A stretch of 64,000 nt of DNA, from NCBI RefSeq assembly GCF_016808095.1, contig NC_068975.1, forward strand, positions 34,018,001-34,082,000, written 5' to 3'. This document shows, piece by piece, positions 53,803 through 64,000 of this stretch (within the stretch, counting starts at the first letter, position 1; every line of letters starts with the position of its first letter). The notes under the pieces were generated by a model. The model worked only from the letters and a program-made list of their open reading frames with translations. It did no database searches and was not told the DNA's origin. Position numbers and translations under genes: made by a program. This DNA comes from Vigna angularis. Its lineage: Eukaryota > Streptophyta > Magnoliopsida > Fabales > Fabaceae.

Positions 53803-54376
53803 TCTTCCTTTTCTTTTCTTCCTACAGGTTCAAAGCAACTGGGTAATGAGATATTATTATGCATTAAAGCGAATTACTTTTTATTAAAATATGACGGGTA
53901 AGAGTGAAAGGGTGAGAGATAGGTAACAGATCCGAATTCCTCCCAATTTCGCATCCCATAATATCAGACTGACTAGGACTATGCATGGTATAAATCAAAA
54001 TCCATTAATTAATCACAATAGAAAAAGTAAATTGGATTGAAATGTAATTTTCTCTTGGCATAACTAGCGTGATAATTATTTAAAACTTGCTTGTACAGAC
54101 CAAACTAAGTAGCAGACGGAGAAGACAAATATGTGAGTATGAGTATACATATTTTCCCTGAGCAATGACGAATGAAAAAAATATTGCGGATAACCCACAA
54201 GAGAGAAAAACAGAATCGTGTATACATACAAAAACTACCACCACCTTTATACATTCGACTGCATATCCCTAATCCTATATTATGGTATGTTCTTCCGCGC
54301 AAAGAATATCGGAAAACTGAAGAAATAAAAAAATGTTGACACTTGATGAAGGAACAAATAGCGGTTGTGAAGGTGA

Positions 54377-54658
54377 TCAATGGCCAGCACCGGGGCTAGG
54401 AATAGATTGCAGAAGAAGTCGATCAGTGGTTATTAGTTGACGCGCAATGAGTTTCTCATCGACGACGGTGGAGTGACCTTTTCTGCTGGGTGTGGAAGAT
54501 GGGACGGTGCCTTTGGGAAGAGAAGCGAAAAACAGAGATGGGTCAACCGTGCTGCTGGGTTTGTGAGGTCCGAGATGAAGCTTTCTGCTTTCTAGACAGG
54601 AACATAGGGAAGCGAAGAGAATGAAGAAGAGAAGCAGATGGAAACGAAGGTGTGCCAT
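54377..54658 (-). CDS. IDA-like (IDL) secreted signalling peptide precursor
   Basis: Intronless, 93 residues. The N-terminal hydrophobic signal peptide (residues about 1-21, LLLFFILFASLCSC) directs secretion. Residues 46-62, SLPKGTVPSSTPSRKGH, match the extended IDA-type peptide (LPKGxxxPPSxPSKRHN): the LPKG, the central PS-x-PS and the basic-H end are kept, while the usual Pro-Pro and final Asn differ. This fits the more diverged IDL6/7-type members. The C-terminus, SIPSPGAGH, resembles the Ser-Gly-Pro/Gly-His end of PIP-type peptides. Known IDA peptides are ligands of HAESA/HSL receptor kinases controlling organ abscission, and IDL6/7 act in stress signalling. A minus-strand TATA box lies about 100 bases upstream. 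Identification rests on motifs, not a search. Confidence 0.8.
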   Translation of the reverse strand: MAHLRFHLLLFFILFASLCSCLESRKLHLGPHKPSSTVDPSLFFASLPKGTVPSSTPSRKGHSTVVDEKLIARQLITTDRLLLQSIPSPGAGH

Positions 54659-54759
54659 AGAAAGTGGAAACTGAGAGAGAGGAGAAAAAGCGAGAATGAG
54701 AGCGAAAATTGAGGCTATGGTGATTGTTTCATAGATGAAATGAGGTTGTTCGCGTGTTT

Positions 54760-54769
54760 TTATTTATAG
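54760..54769 (-). promoter_or_regulatory. TATA box of the IDA-like gene
   Basis: CTATAAATAA on the minus strand, about 105 bases upstream of the ATG at 54658. This predicts a 5' leader of roughly 70-80 nt. Confidence 0.65.
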
Positions 54770-54770
54770 C

Positions 54771-56165
54771 ATAACTAGATAGAAGGAAAGACAAACTTGG
54801 ACTTCAAGTTTTGTTGAAGCATGGTCCCTTGCCAAGTCAAGAGAAAGACGGCAGTACAAAAGCAAGTTGAATTAAATTGGCAAAAATATTATTCCAAAAA
54901 AAAAACAACCGACAGGATTTAGGTATTTGGCTGATAACATTTAAGTTAGCATTGTAGTTTAATATCAAGATTTTGATGTTTTTTATGTTAATGGTGTGAA
55001 CTGAAGAGAAAATGTGTGTGGTTTAAAATGAGATTTGGAAATTAGGAAGCAGTTGGCGCGTGGGTGTGGAAGTTAGGTTGGTAGAGTTGGTCTTCCTGTT
55101 TTTGGTAACTTCCCATAAGTTTCTGTGTTTGATTTGTAGTGTATGAGTATGAGATGACGATGTTAGTATTGAAGTCAATGCGTCTTGGGCAGCTTGCTTT
55201 TACATTTCGAGACGATTCAAAATAGTCGGTGTCTTCTGCACGCCTTCTTCTTACTCTTCACTTTTAACAACTCTCATAAATCACACAAATATTAGATTCA
55301 ACATTATACCATATTAACCAATTAGACCTTTCTATTTTTATTTTCCTCGCTTTCAACAAGCTGTGTGTAAAAATTAAAATACTAATGCAAAATAATAAAA
55401 AATAGAATAAAATTTAATATAATTTAACAAAACAATTACAAATGAAAATAAAATATTAAGAAAAAATTGAAACTAAAGAAAACCACTGGACTCATTATTG
55501 CTGGTGGTGACAATAACTCGCAAGTAATTAGGGTTTAACTAGGGTGACTTTTCATAAATATTTTTAATTGATTTAATTCAACCTTTTTGAATTACAATTT
55601 AGATTGACTAGAAATGAGGACAAATGTATTGGAGTGAATGTAAAGAAGCTAAAAGGTTACGATTTTTTTTGCTTTTTTTTTCGATGGTCCAAAATAACAT
55701 GCATATTACACTAGAGTGTTAGATTTAAAGTTATTTTGTGTGTACGAATTTTGACTTTCTATATAGAAATATATGTATTGATAAAGGTGTTTTTGTGTAG
55801 TTTACTAAGTGTTAAGAGTTTTTTTTTTTTTTTGTGTGACCAAACTTTGTGTATAATTTGTAGATCATGTGACTTTTCCTAAATATAAAGAACCATTAAA
55901 GAATTATTTTCCAAGCTATTATTTTTACTTAAAAAAGTTATTAAAAAGTGCCAACACTTAAAATCTAAGAAAAAAGTTATTTAAATATATTATGTATATT
56001 ATCATTGCTCTTCATTCTTATTTACTTAAGTTGGGTACTGACTCAAATGGAATGCCCTATAAAATAATCATATTTAGAAGACCAAGCATGTGACACTATT
56101 ACATTTTTACGTGGTAAACTTTAACATATTATATATAAATTCTTAAAATTACAAGAACTCGTCAA
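54771..56165. other. Intergenic between IDA-like gene and first tRNA-Gly
   Basis: No gene seen. About 55700-56165 aligns in patches with about 57090-57500 plus 58683-58759 and forms the left copy of the tRNA-Gly duplication. Confidence 0.45.
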
Positions 56166-56237
56166 GCGTTTGTAGTCCAACGGTTAGGATAATTGCCTTC
56201 CAAGCAATAGACCCGGGTTCGACTCCCGGCAAACGCA
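56166..56237 (+). tRNA. tRNA-Gly (anticodon UCC), copy 1
   Basis: 72 nt. Acceptor stem GCGTTTG/CAAACGC with discriminator A. Anticodon stem ATTGC/GCAAT with loop CTTCCAA gives UCC. The B-box GGTTCGACTCC is intact. A CAA triplet just upstream is the usual plant tRNA transcription start motif, and a TTTT terminator lies at 56248-56251. Identical in sequence to the copy at 58760. Confidence 0.97.
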
Positions 56238-57500
56238 TGTCATCTTCTTTTGGTTTTAACGGTCGTGTTATGAGAAATATCTACCATTTATTTTTTCAGA
56301 AAAAAATCTGCTTAAATTTTATTTATATAATAAAAATTACATAACTATAATTTTCTATCTTATTTTACCTCATTTGATAATTACTAACAAAAACTTTGGT
56401 TTTACAAATAAATAAAATATTTTAATTTTATTTAGCACAAGTTTAAATTCTAAAGGTCAAATTATATGTGTATACTTATATGACAATAATTTTTCTTTAT
56501 CAAGATTTTAGTTGTAAGAAGGTTGTTAAAAATTGTAATATCCCATTGTCATAATAGGTAGGTGTGATTTATATTTGTGTATTGTTAGGTTAGTGTTTAA
56601 TTGAGTCCACATGTATAAAACTTGGATGAAGAGTAGGGTATGGGGAAAAGTTAAGCAATTTGCAATATTTTCACTATTTCAGTGAGTTCAAAATATTTTT
56701 ATCTGTGCACTGACCATTCTTGGATGCATAGTCTAGATTTGCTTTGTCATATTGTAGAAGCTACTTTTCTTACAATCGTAACAAGAGAACATTCTTGTGA
56801 AATGCAAAGGCATTTGTGAATGCTGCCATAAAGAATCTCATATTAATTAACTAATTATCATATTCACTAGTAAAACTTTTAAACTACTACATCAATTAAC
56901 ACTTTGAACAAAAGTTGTTTCGAAAACATGAAGTGTTTGAAGAACATACGCACCATGTTCTTTTCTTAATGGTTTTAGATGTGTGTATATCTCTTACATA
57001 CTTTTATTTTGTACTTTTTTTATGTGTGAAAGGTTTGAAGCACTCCAAATGTTTTATAATTAATATATTCTTTATTGCTCATAAGAAAAGTACAGTGTTA
57101 GATTTAAAGTTTTGTTTTTTAATTTATTTTAAATTTTTAATTATAAAGTACACGTATTTTTTTTTAGATAATTTAAACTTTTTAAAAGACTTGTTTTTTT
57201 TAAACTTAAAATATGAAACACTCATTTTACTAAAGGAAAATTAGAAGAATTGGTAACAATGTATACATATAGATGTAAAAAAAAATTCTAACAAATATTT
57301 TTTTAACACATTATATTAGTTTTTTTAAAGCATATATTTCTTAATTGCTATTTTTATTTTTAAAATTTAAGAAAAAGTGTCAAGACTTAAAATATAAGAA
57401 ACAAAGTGGCCTAAGTGAGCATTTCAAATCTAAGATGGATATTATCATTGCTATTTCTTTAATTTGGGTTCTGACTGAAGTGGAGTTCCGTATATTTTAT

Positions 57501-58682
57501 GAGTGATTCTCCTTACACCTCATCTATTTCGTCCTGCACCTCCAACCTTTGTTTAATTTTCATCTTTGTCCTTGTCAGTCTTTCTCAGAAGAATCTTTAA
57601 TCAACACATACAAAATTCCTACACCTCCTACGCATTTCAATTTCCTTTCTCAATGCACTTCATTTTCTTTCTCACAACACTTCATTTTATTTCTCACAGC
57701 ACTTCACTTTATTTCTCGCTGCACTTTACTGCATCACTCTTTGCTTCTCTTATGGCTGGAGCACTTCACTGCTTCAAATTTTTTATCTACTTTTGTTGCA
57801 ATTTTTTTCTAATTTTTTGTTAATTTATTATTAATTTGTAATTGTTTGAATTATTTATTAATTATTTCAATATTTTTTATTACGTAATTATTTATTGTTA
57901 TTTTTGTTTGTTATTATATTTTTAATACAAAAAATCAACTACTAAAAAAATTACGTTTACAAAATTAACTAATAAATCATAAATAACAAAAATATTACAA
58001 ACAAAATAATAAAAAAATAAAAACATATTTATTAACAAATAAATATCACAATTTAAATAAACAAATAAAGAAACATAAAAGTATTAAACAAATAAATAAA
58101 ACATCATAATATATATCAAAAATAAGTTAACTAAAACTAAATCGTATTAAAAAAATATAATAACTCAAAAACATATAACATGCACAATTGGAAGTGGGCT
58201 AAAAATAATGGCAGAAGTTTGAAGTGCGTCAAATATTAATCGAACTTTGAAGTTCGGTTGAGGTCTATCGAACTTCAAAGTGCAACAAGACCTAACCGGT
58301 GTTCGGACGTCGGTGTTTCCTTAACCGCAGTTTCAACATTGGTTAAAGGTGTTTACTATTGTAACAAATAATCTCGAATGCTTTTCGAATGTATTTTTTT
58401 ACTCTCTTTCTTCATCTTTTTCTTCCACGAACCACACTACACATACGACTACCACTAATATCCAGATCACAATGATCATCGATGTATCATCACGATACTT
58501 CAGAAGACAAGCTCTCATGAAAAAAAAATCTTACAAACAACAACTCAACAGTGAAATAATCAGCGCAGTGGTACATATACAAGGTTTATAATAACAACCG
58601 ACAAAAATGAAAATAAATGAAGGATAAATAAGTCTAATGGGAGATACATGACGAAATGGATGAGGTACAGGAAGAACCACTC
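57501..58682. mobile_element. Inverted-repeat DNA element inserted in the second tRNA-Gly copy
   Basis: The left end GAGTGATTCTCCTTACACCTCATC and the right end, read inverted, GAGTGGTTCTTCCTGTACCTCATC, form an inverted repeat of about 45 bases with about 80% identity. The interior is AT-rich and holds a 22-bp tandem repeat but no transposase. The paralogous site left of tRNA-Gly copy 1 (about 56060-56085) lacks it, which supports insertion. I see no clean long target duplication (at most AT), so the superfamily is not fixed. Confidence 0.65.
57650..57735. repeat. 22-bp imperfect tandem repeat
   Basis: About four units of the form CACTTCATTTTATTTCTCACAG inside the inverted-repeat element. Confidence 0.7.
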
Positions 58683-58759
58683 ATCATATTCTAATTTAGA
58701 TAATCAAGTATATTAAAAGATCATTAATTTCATTATAACATGCCTTAAGAATGCAACAA

Positions 58760-58831
58760 GCGTTTGTAGTCCAACGGTTAGGATAATTGCCTTCCAAGCA
58801 ATAGACCCGGGTTCGACTCCCGGCAAACGCA
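58760..58831 (+). tRNA. tRNA-Gly (anticodon UCC), copy 2
   Basis: Base-for-base identical to copy 1 at 56166-56237, with intact arms and UCC anticodon. It is preceded by CAA and followed immediately by TTTTT as a polymerase III terminator. Confidence 0.97.
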
Positions 58832-60565
58832 TTTTTATTTTTAATTACTTTCGGTTTTCAGGATACAAATAGTTTCATCTGTTTTTTTTATATGCTTGTA
58901 AGTAAAAAATCTATCAAATGTCACATTAATAGATATTTTTTTCTTCATATTTTCTACTTATTTTAAAAATTTGAAAATAAAATTTCTTGTGAATATTTTA
59001 GACCTAAATATAATATTTACCGTAAGTATTTATAGTATAAATTCCTAAGTTGATAGCGTAGACACGTCATAACTTGTTGAAAGTTAAACTTGACAAAAAG
59101 TTTTACTTACACAATTTCTACATATTACGAATTTTGCGCAAAGCAACAATGATTTCTAAATTAAAAAAATGTTTCCCCAAATTTTATGGTTAAGTTTAAA
59201 TTCGCATAAAAATAAAAATTATATAAAAGCAACAAAAATTTTAAATGTTCATGTCAATTTTAAATTTACAGGAAAACTATATCCCAAATTTCTTAATTTA
59301 AAAATTTCACAAGAAATTATCTTTTAAATATTAAAATAGATAGAAAACATACTGCAAATTTTAAGTTCAGAAAGAAAACCATTAAAATATTATTTGTGAA
59401 TTGTTATTTATAAGATAATTGACACTAAATTGTTATTTATCTCTAACTGAAAATTTGAGTTTTTCTGTGTTTCTACGTACTCGAACTCTCTTTTTTCGTT
59501 CATTCACAATATAATAATCTCTCTGAGAAATTAACCTCTAGGATGAGAAGCAAATTTTTGTTTTGTTTTCAACTCTTTCATTGAGCGAGGGAACATAGTT
59601 GCATGCTTGGGTGCTGAGCGAGTGAACTGTGGCCGAACGAAAAGGTTCTAAGAGACAGTCCTTAAATCTTCTTTAAATGTTATTTTTTTTTACACAATAA
59701 TATAAAAAAAATCACAATATAAAAAGGAACAGAAAAAATTACATCATCTAAAAAAACACGTAATACATGAACAAATATAAAAGAGATTAAAAATAAACAT
59801 AAATAATAAATATTTATCACACTTCTCAGTATTCCTTACTCAGTCTCTACGTTTCTTGGTGTATGGAGTCAGAAGAAGATGGAGAGAAAAAGAAAAATTA
59901 AAGAGGTAGAGAAGATGGTATGTGTAATGAAGGAGGCTATGAACGTGAGTGAGTGACAATGAAAGAGAAGAATGGATGAAAATTGAACAGTGTACATGGA
60001 TGCTTGTTTGATGAGAAATAAAGAGATTTAAAGAAAAAATATAGAAAAAAAAATGTGGAAGCGAAGATATCAAGATAATAACGGAATTGCGCTAAAATTG
60101 GTTTGAGAACAAAGGAAAGGAAAAAAAAAAGTCATATTACAAATTATGTGAAAAGTATATGTATCATTTATAAAAGAAAAATGATGTTAATATATATTTT
60201 CCAGTTCAGAAATGGTTTGGCAAGTTATCTTATCGTACTACTGAACCAATAAATGAATGGTGTTAATATCTTTTCTTTTATTTATCAGTTGTCACTGTCT
60301 AAGCCTACGTATGGCTCTGACAAAGGAGCAGGGATTTAATAAAATAATTAAGACACTTTCAATTTCCAACCACCCACGCACTCCTTCATCAAAAGTCTTC
60401 AGAGTTATCTCAAGAAACTTACAGTCATTGTTTAATGGCAGCATTCCGCAATAACAAGGAACCTTCTCCCATTTACTATTCTACTTTTATACTTTTCATG
60501 TTATAACAGTTGAATTTAGCCTTCTAAACAAGCCAATCATCTTCGCCTTCAATAATTCCTTTTCC
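58832..60565. other. Intergenic upstream of the membrane protein gene
   Basis: No supported gene. There is a short island near 59500-59660 of higher GC that I cannot assign. Confidence 0.4.
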
Positions 60566-60575
60566 TATAAATATA
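60566..60575 (+). promoter_or_regulatory. TATA box of the membrane protein gene
   Basis: TATAAATATA, 70 bases upstream of the ATG at 60645. The start would be about 30-35 bases downstream, giving a short leader. Confidence 0.65.
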
Positions 60576-60644
60576 CGCAACAGCCGGAACCTAGTAATCG
60601 ACCATTCCACTCCAAAAAATATTCAGAATCCTTTCTCGATCTAA

Positions 60645-61571
60645 ATGGGTTTGGCAGGATTTTTAAGAAAACTTCAAGATTTTTATGCTGCACATAAAGC
60701 CATATTCACTATTTTCGTATGTTTCTGGGACGCACCTCTCTCCTTCTTCTACTGCTTCTCTGTGACGACGTATTTATCCAATGTTCTTGTCACAAATAGT
60801 GAAGACCTGAGCAGCTTTGCAGATGCAACCTTCCAGTATGTTTCATTTGTTGCACAAGTTGAATGTTTTGCCGTTCTGGGCATATCTATGTTTTCCTTGC
60901 AAATGCCTATTTTACACCTCTTAGCCTCTAAGAAGAGAGTGGATTCAGAAGCGGAGTTGAGCATCACAAGCCTGATATCAATAGTCACTAAACCCGCGAG
61001 AAGCTTACTTGCTACGTGGCTCTTGGTAAGGCTAATTAAATTGGGTTTTATATTCTTCGGAATGTTAGTTTTGCATCAGCGCATGGCTTTGATTATAGAT
61101 TCTAGTTGTGAGCAGCAACATGAACTAAGTGAAATCTTAGCCAGCAACGTTGGTACAATGATTTTGGTTGCAGTAGGTATCTTAATGTTCTCGTATGTGG
61201 GCACTTTTGGGAACTTGGCAATTGCTATATCGGTTCTTGAAGAGATCAGTGGATGGAAGGCATTGAAGGCTTCAGAGGTATTAAAGGGAAAGAAGAAAGT
61301 TATTGGATTTGTGATGAATGCGGTGCTGGGAGTTATATCTGTAGGGTTGTTTTTAGGGTATTTGTATTTGAAGACATGCTCCAAAGTGTCGGTGGAGTCT
61401 AAGAAGTTCATGATGATGAGCATATGGAATAATGGTATATATCAGGTTGAGTTTTACACGTGGGGACTCTTCTCAATATTGCACTCAGTATCTCGCGGGA
61501 ATAAGGTTGAACCCCTGGGAAGCTTTAAACACATTCTGATGAAGGAGGAAGAGAAGATGCCATTGGTTTAA
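60645..61571 (+). CDS. Multi-pass membrane protein, plant-specific, function unknown
   Basis: Single-exon frame of 308 residues with a TATA box 70 bases upstream. Hydrophobic segments lie near residues 18-45 (IFTIFVCFWDAPLSFFYCFS), 65-92, 117-145 (LATWLLVRLIKLGFIFFGML), 170-198 (ILVAVGILMFSYVGTFGNLA), 217-243 (GFVMNAVLGVISVGLFLGYL) and 268-285, i.e. about six membrane spans. An acidic/lysine-rich tail (MKEEEKMPLV) follows. The arrangement resembles uncharacterised plant families in which a transmembrane protein carries a conserved ALKASEVLKGKK-type cytosolic loop (here WKALKASEVLKGKKK near 204-218). No catalytic motif is seen. The protein is complete and the coding bias is clearly different from the AT-rich flanks, so the gene call is firm although the role is unknown. 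Confidence 0.85.
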   Translation: MGLAGFLRKLQDFYAAHKAIFTIFVCFWDAPLSFFYCFSVTTYLSNVLVTNSEDLSSFADATFQYVSFVAQVECFAVLGISMFSLQMPILHLLASKKRVDSEAELSITSLISIVTKPARSLLATWLLVRLIKLGFIFFGMLVLHQRMALIIDSSCEQQHELSEILASNVGTMILVAVGILMFSYVGTFGNLAIAISVLEEISGWKALKASEVLKGKKKVIGFVMNAVLGVISVGLFLGYLYLKTCSKVSVESKKFMMMSIWNNGIYQVEFYTWGLFSILHSVSRGNKVEPLGSFKHILMKEEEKMPLV

Positions 61572-62529
61572 GAAAGAAACTACGATTCCAATTGTAACTT
61601 GTTAAAACATGATGATAAATTTTAAGTTTTTATTTTGTAATTATTTATATTTTTATAATAGTATAGTTGTGGCTTATATTATCCATAAATTAACTTGATT
61701 GAGTCTCAAATAAGAACGAGACTGATGTGTATCTCTAAGAATGCCATATTTAAACGATTAACAAAGGAAAAAAAGTATTTAACAGATAAAATAAAGTTCG
61801 GAGATCGACAACATGGACTCACGGTTCCATTTTGGTCGGTCCCGCACGAGAAAGAAATATGAAGTAATTTTCTTTCCATCTTTCTTAACCGCTTTGTCGA
61901 TCAGTTTGTAAAAGAATGATTTTGTTTTATAATTTTTTTTCTTTTAATTATAACATGGAAAACAATATGACGTAAGATTTTAATAATTTCATTTTTATTT
62001 GATTAAATTTTTATAAGTTTATTTATTAAAACAAATAATATTCAAAATTTTATAATTTTTAGTATAAATTTGTTAAAATATCACTATAAAAGTTTAGAAA
62101 ATCGTGTTTTAAAATTGATCAATATATTTAAAAGGATGAGAATTTATTATTTTAATGTGAAAAATTTTAAGTTTAAATAAAGTTATTATAAATGAGTTTT
62201 AATATAAAAAAATGTTTTTTTTCTAAAAAAGGTTTAGAATTTTTTTATTCTCTAAATTATTTTTAAGATATCTTATGATCAGTTAATTTTTTAAGATAAG
62301 AGACCATAAGATTGGTGGTGAGCTCATTAAAATCAATCCATCAATTTTAAGGAAAACCATATGTTGTGATGTGTAGTGTATGTTGTAACACATGAGAGTT
62401 TAGAAAGTAGGTATTTTTGTATTCTACCAACAGTTAAACTTATATAGAGAGAAAAGGGGTGTGTGTGTAGGGGAGGGGAAGAGAGAATTGTAGAAAATCT
62501 TAACTATTAAACTATTTGGACCTAGGCGT
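61572..62529. other. Intergenic, 3' of the membrane protein gene
   Basis: AT-rich, no gene seen. The membrane protein transcript probably ends within the first 100-150 bases. Confidence 0.4.
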
Positions 62530-63070
62530 GGAGGAAACTAGCCTTGCAAGTAGTAAGATGATAACTCCAAAATGTTTCGGCAGGATTTATCCAAAATATT
62601 TAAAGTTGTCCGCTCCATCATCAAGTTGCGTTGTCTTTTTTTTTCTTCTTCATATCTAAGCCGCGGGAGAGAGTGCCCTGCAAAAGACACTCCGACGCTC
62701 AAGTCAGTGACTTTGCGTAATAATCTTGTAATCAAGATTAGTTATCAGGGTTCAAAGTTACCTGTCCCCTTTGTCAGATAAATATTTATAAATTATAATG
62801 AGCTTACCGTTAGGTCTGACTCATTAATCACCAATAAATGATATTATTAATTGTCAATAAATGACAATTATTTTCATTAACTTCCGACAGTTATTACTAT
62901 TGATTACCTTAACGGTTATTTTTACCGATCGATTAACTGTTTGTCCGCTCAGTTCATTTGCCTGGGAGGTATCATCGGTCGGCCATGAGTCCAAAATAAC
63001 TTAGAGGCTCTCTTGCACCTTTACCGTTCGGTCGGCTATAAGCCCATAGGTACTTTTATTTATGGCTTTG
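62530..63070 (-). mobile_element. Relic of an LTR-retrotransposon-like sequence, inverted
   Basis: Minus strand: GACTTGAGCGTCGGAGTG then TCTTTTGCAGGGCACTC (about 62665-62706) matches the element relic at 52990-53020. The flanking part to 63070 has short GC-richer pieces (ATCGGTCGGCCATGAG, GTTCGGTCGGCTATAAGCC). No coding region and no clear ends are seen. Confidence 0.45.
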
Positions 63071-63718
63071 TAAAGAATAAATACTTCTATTAGTGCACAT
63101 ATATAGTGAAATCCTATGTTAAAAGCATGTATCTAGATAATTGAGTATAGTGTTAAGTGTCTTGTGTGTTTATCTTGTGTGTTTATTTAAGTTAATGTAT
63201 TTCATAAATGTTTAATTAGATATATAACGTACTTTAATTATCTTATGATATTGTTTTTTTTGCATATGATATTGTTTTTTTTGCATATTAGCTTACTCTG
63301 TTTCTATTTTCTTTTATATGTTATTGTGTTTTTGCAATGATTATATTTCAGTGTGCTGATAGTAAGTTGGATGCTGACATGTCTATGGTGAAAGATGATA
63401 ACGCGAAAACATGGTTGTATAACTTTATCTAGTTGTTATGTACATGAATTTTTTTTCCTTTGAACAACTCACATAGTTTTCAGTTGTTGTGTACATATAG
63501 TATGTTATTTTATATGATTTATGTCAATAGGTTATTTATTATCAAAATTTATAATATTTTATTTAGTAGTTTTATATTATTAAATGTGATATTACAATCA
63601 TAGTAATTGTATATAATTAGAATAACAATGAAAACTAAATTTTAAGTAACTAAATTATGAAACACAATTAAAAGTTAGTGAAATATTTTCTCAAAATTAA
63701 ACTTAATTAATATCAAAT

Positions 63719-63770
<52 letters not shown>

Positions 63771-64000
63771 TAAATTATATTTGGAAATAAATCCATGGTT
63801 TTCTTTACCAAAGTGGTGTGCTTTTTGTACACAATTTACCATAATGGATAGTTTAAAAAAATTACATCGTCTAAGATAAGTTAGACCCAAGTTACATAAC
63901 TTCAACTTCTATTTTACTGCCATCTTAGACCCAAAACACGATTTTGAATTTGAATGTAGAAAATTAAAAGTTATGTGCAGGAAGTACGCCTTCATTACTA
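63071..64000. other. Intergenic to window end
   Basis: AT-rich, no supported gene. Near 63352-63432 a TTTCAG acceptor-like site is followed by an open stretch reading CADSKLDADMSMVKDDNAK, which could be an exon remnant but has no recognised family. Confidence 0.3.
63721..63768. repeat. (TA)n microsatellite
   Basis: Pure TA run of about 48 bases. Confidence 0.9.

Noticed and set aside
56915..57244. 109-residue plus-strand frame
   Set aside because: Phe/Leu/Ile-rich from AT-rich DNA, and it overlaps the tRNA-Gly duplicated flank, which is non-coding in the other copy.
57549..57823. Two overlapping Phe/His/Ser-rich frames
   Set aside because: They result from the 22-bp tandem repeat within the inverted-repeat element.
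59840..60073. 77-residue minus-strand frame rich in His/Ser/Leu
   Set aside because: Low-complexity composition from GA-rich DNA, with no recognisable motif.

Overview
This is a nuclear window from a flowering plant, most likely a phaseoloid legume (Vigna/Phaseolus group). The genes have plant intron/exon structure, the DNA is very AT-rich with many long (TA)n microsatellites, the three tRNAs are nuclear type, and the families are plant-specific (ankyrin-PGG membrane proteins, STICHEL-like, IDA-like peptide). The species assignment is an inference from gene style and transposon types, not from a search.

Region 1-30 kb: a tandem array of four complete ankyrin-repeat/PGG-domain membrane protein genes, all on the minus strand (A 1041-5925, B 10236-14582, C 18322-23005, D 26034-29979). 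I rebuilt each gene exon by exon. Splice phases are the same in all four (1,1,1,1,0, with D's first two exons fused), and the open frames give about 594, 574, 596 and 582 residues. A and B sit in a recent direct duplication that includes promoter, introns and 3' flank. B has a 1-nt deletion that shortens its C-terminal tail. Between the genes lie a relic of exons 1-2 (7141-7600), a scrambled pseudogene fragment (about 23884-24432), a Mutator-like element with a perfect 9-bp target duplication (8037-8769) and a CACTA element with a 3-bp target duplication (15997-17207). A large internal hairpin occupies the middle of the CACTA element.

Region 30-39 kb: AT-rich intergenic DNA with a degenerate minisatellite, then a six-exon STICHEL-like gene on the minus strand (33004-38084, about 1191 residues). 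It has a DNA polymerase III gamma/tau-type AAA domain and a likely intron in the 5' leader.

Region 39-54 kb: a gene-poor stretch of more than 11 kb, then tRNA-Ile(AAU) on the minus strand, a relic of an LTR-type element rich in CGATCG, and a possible small ORF.

Region 54-64 kb: an IDA-like secreted peptide precursor (54377-54658, minus), two identical tRNA-Gly(UCC) genes in a local duplication where one copy has been split from its flank by a 1.18-kb inverted-repeat element, a single-exon multi-pass membrane protein (60645-61571, plus), and a second relic of the 52-53 kb LTR-type element in opposite orientation.

No operon-like or defence-island system is present. The main biology is an evolving tandem ankyrin-PGG cluster, a class that includes immunity and cell-death regulators such as ACD6, broken up by DNA transposons.
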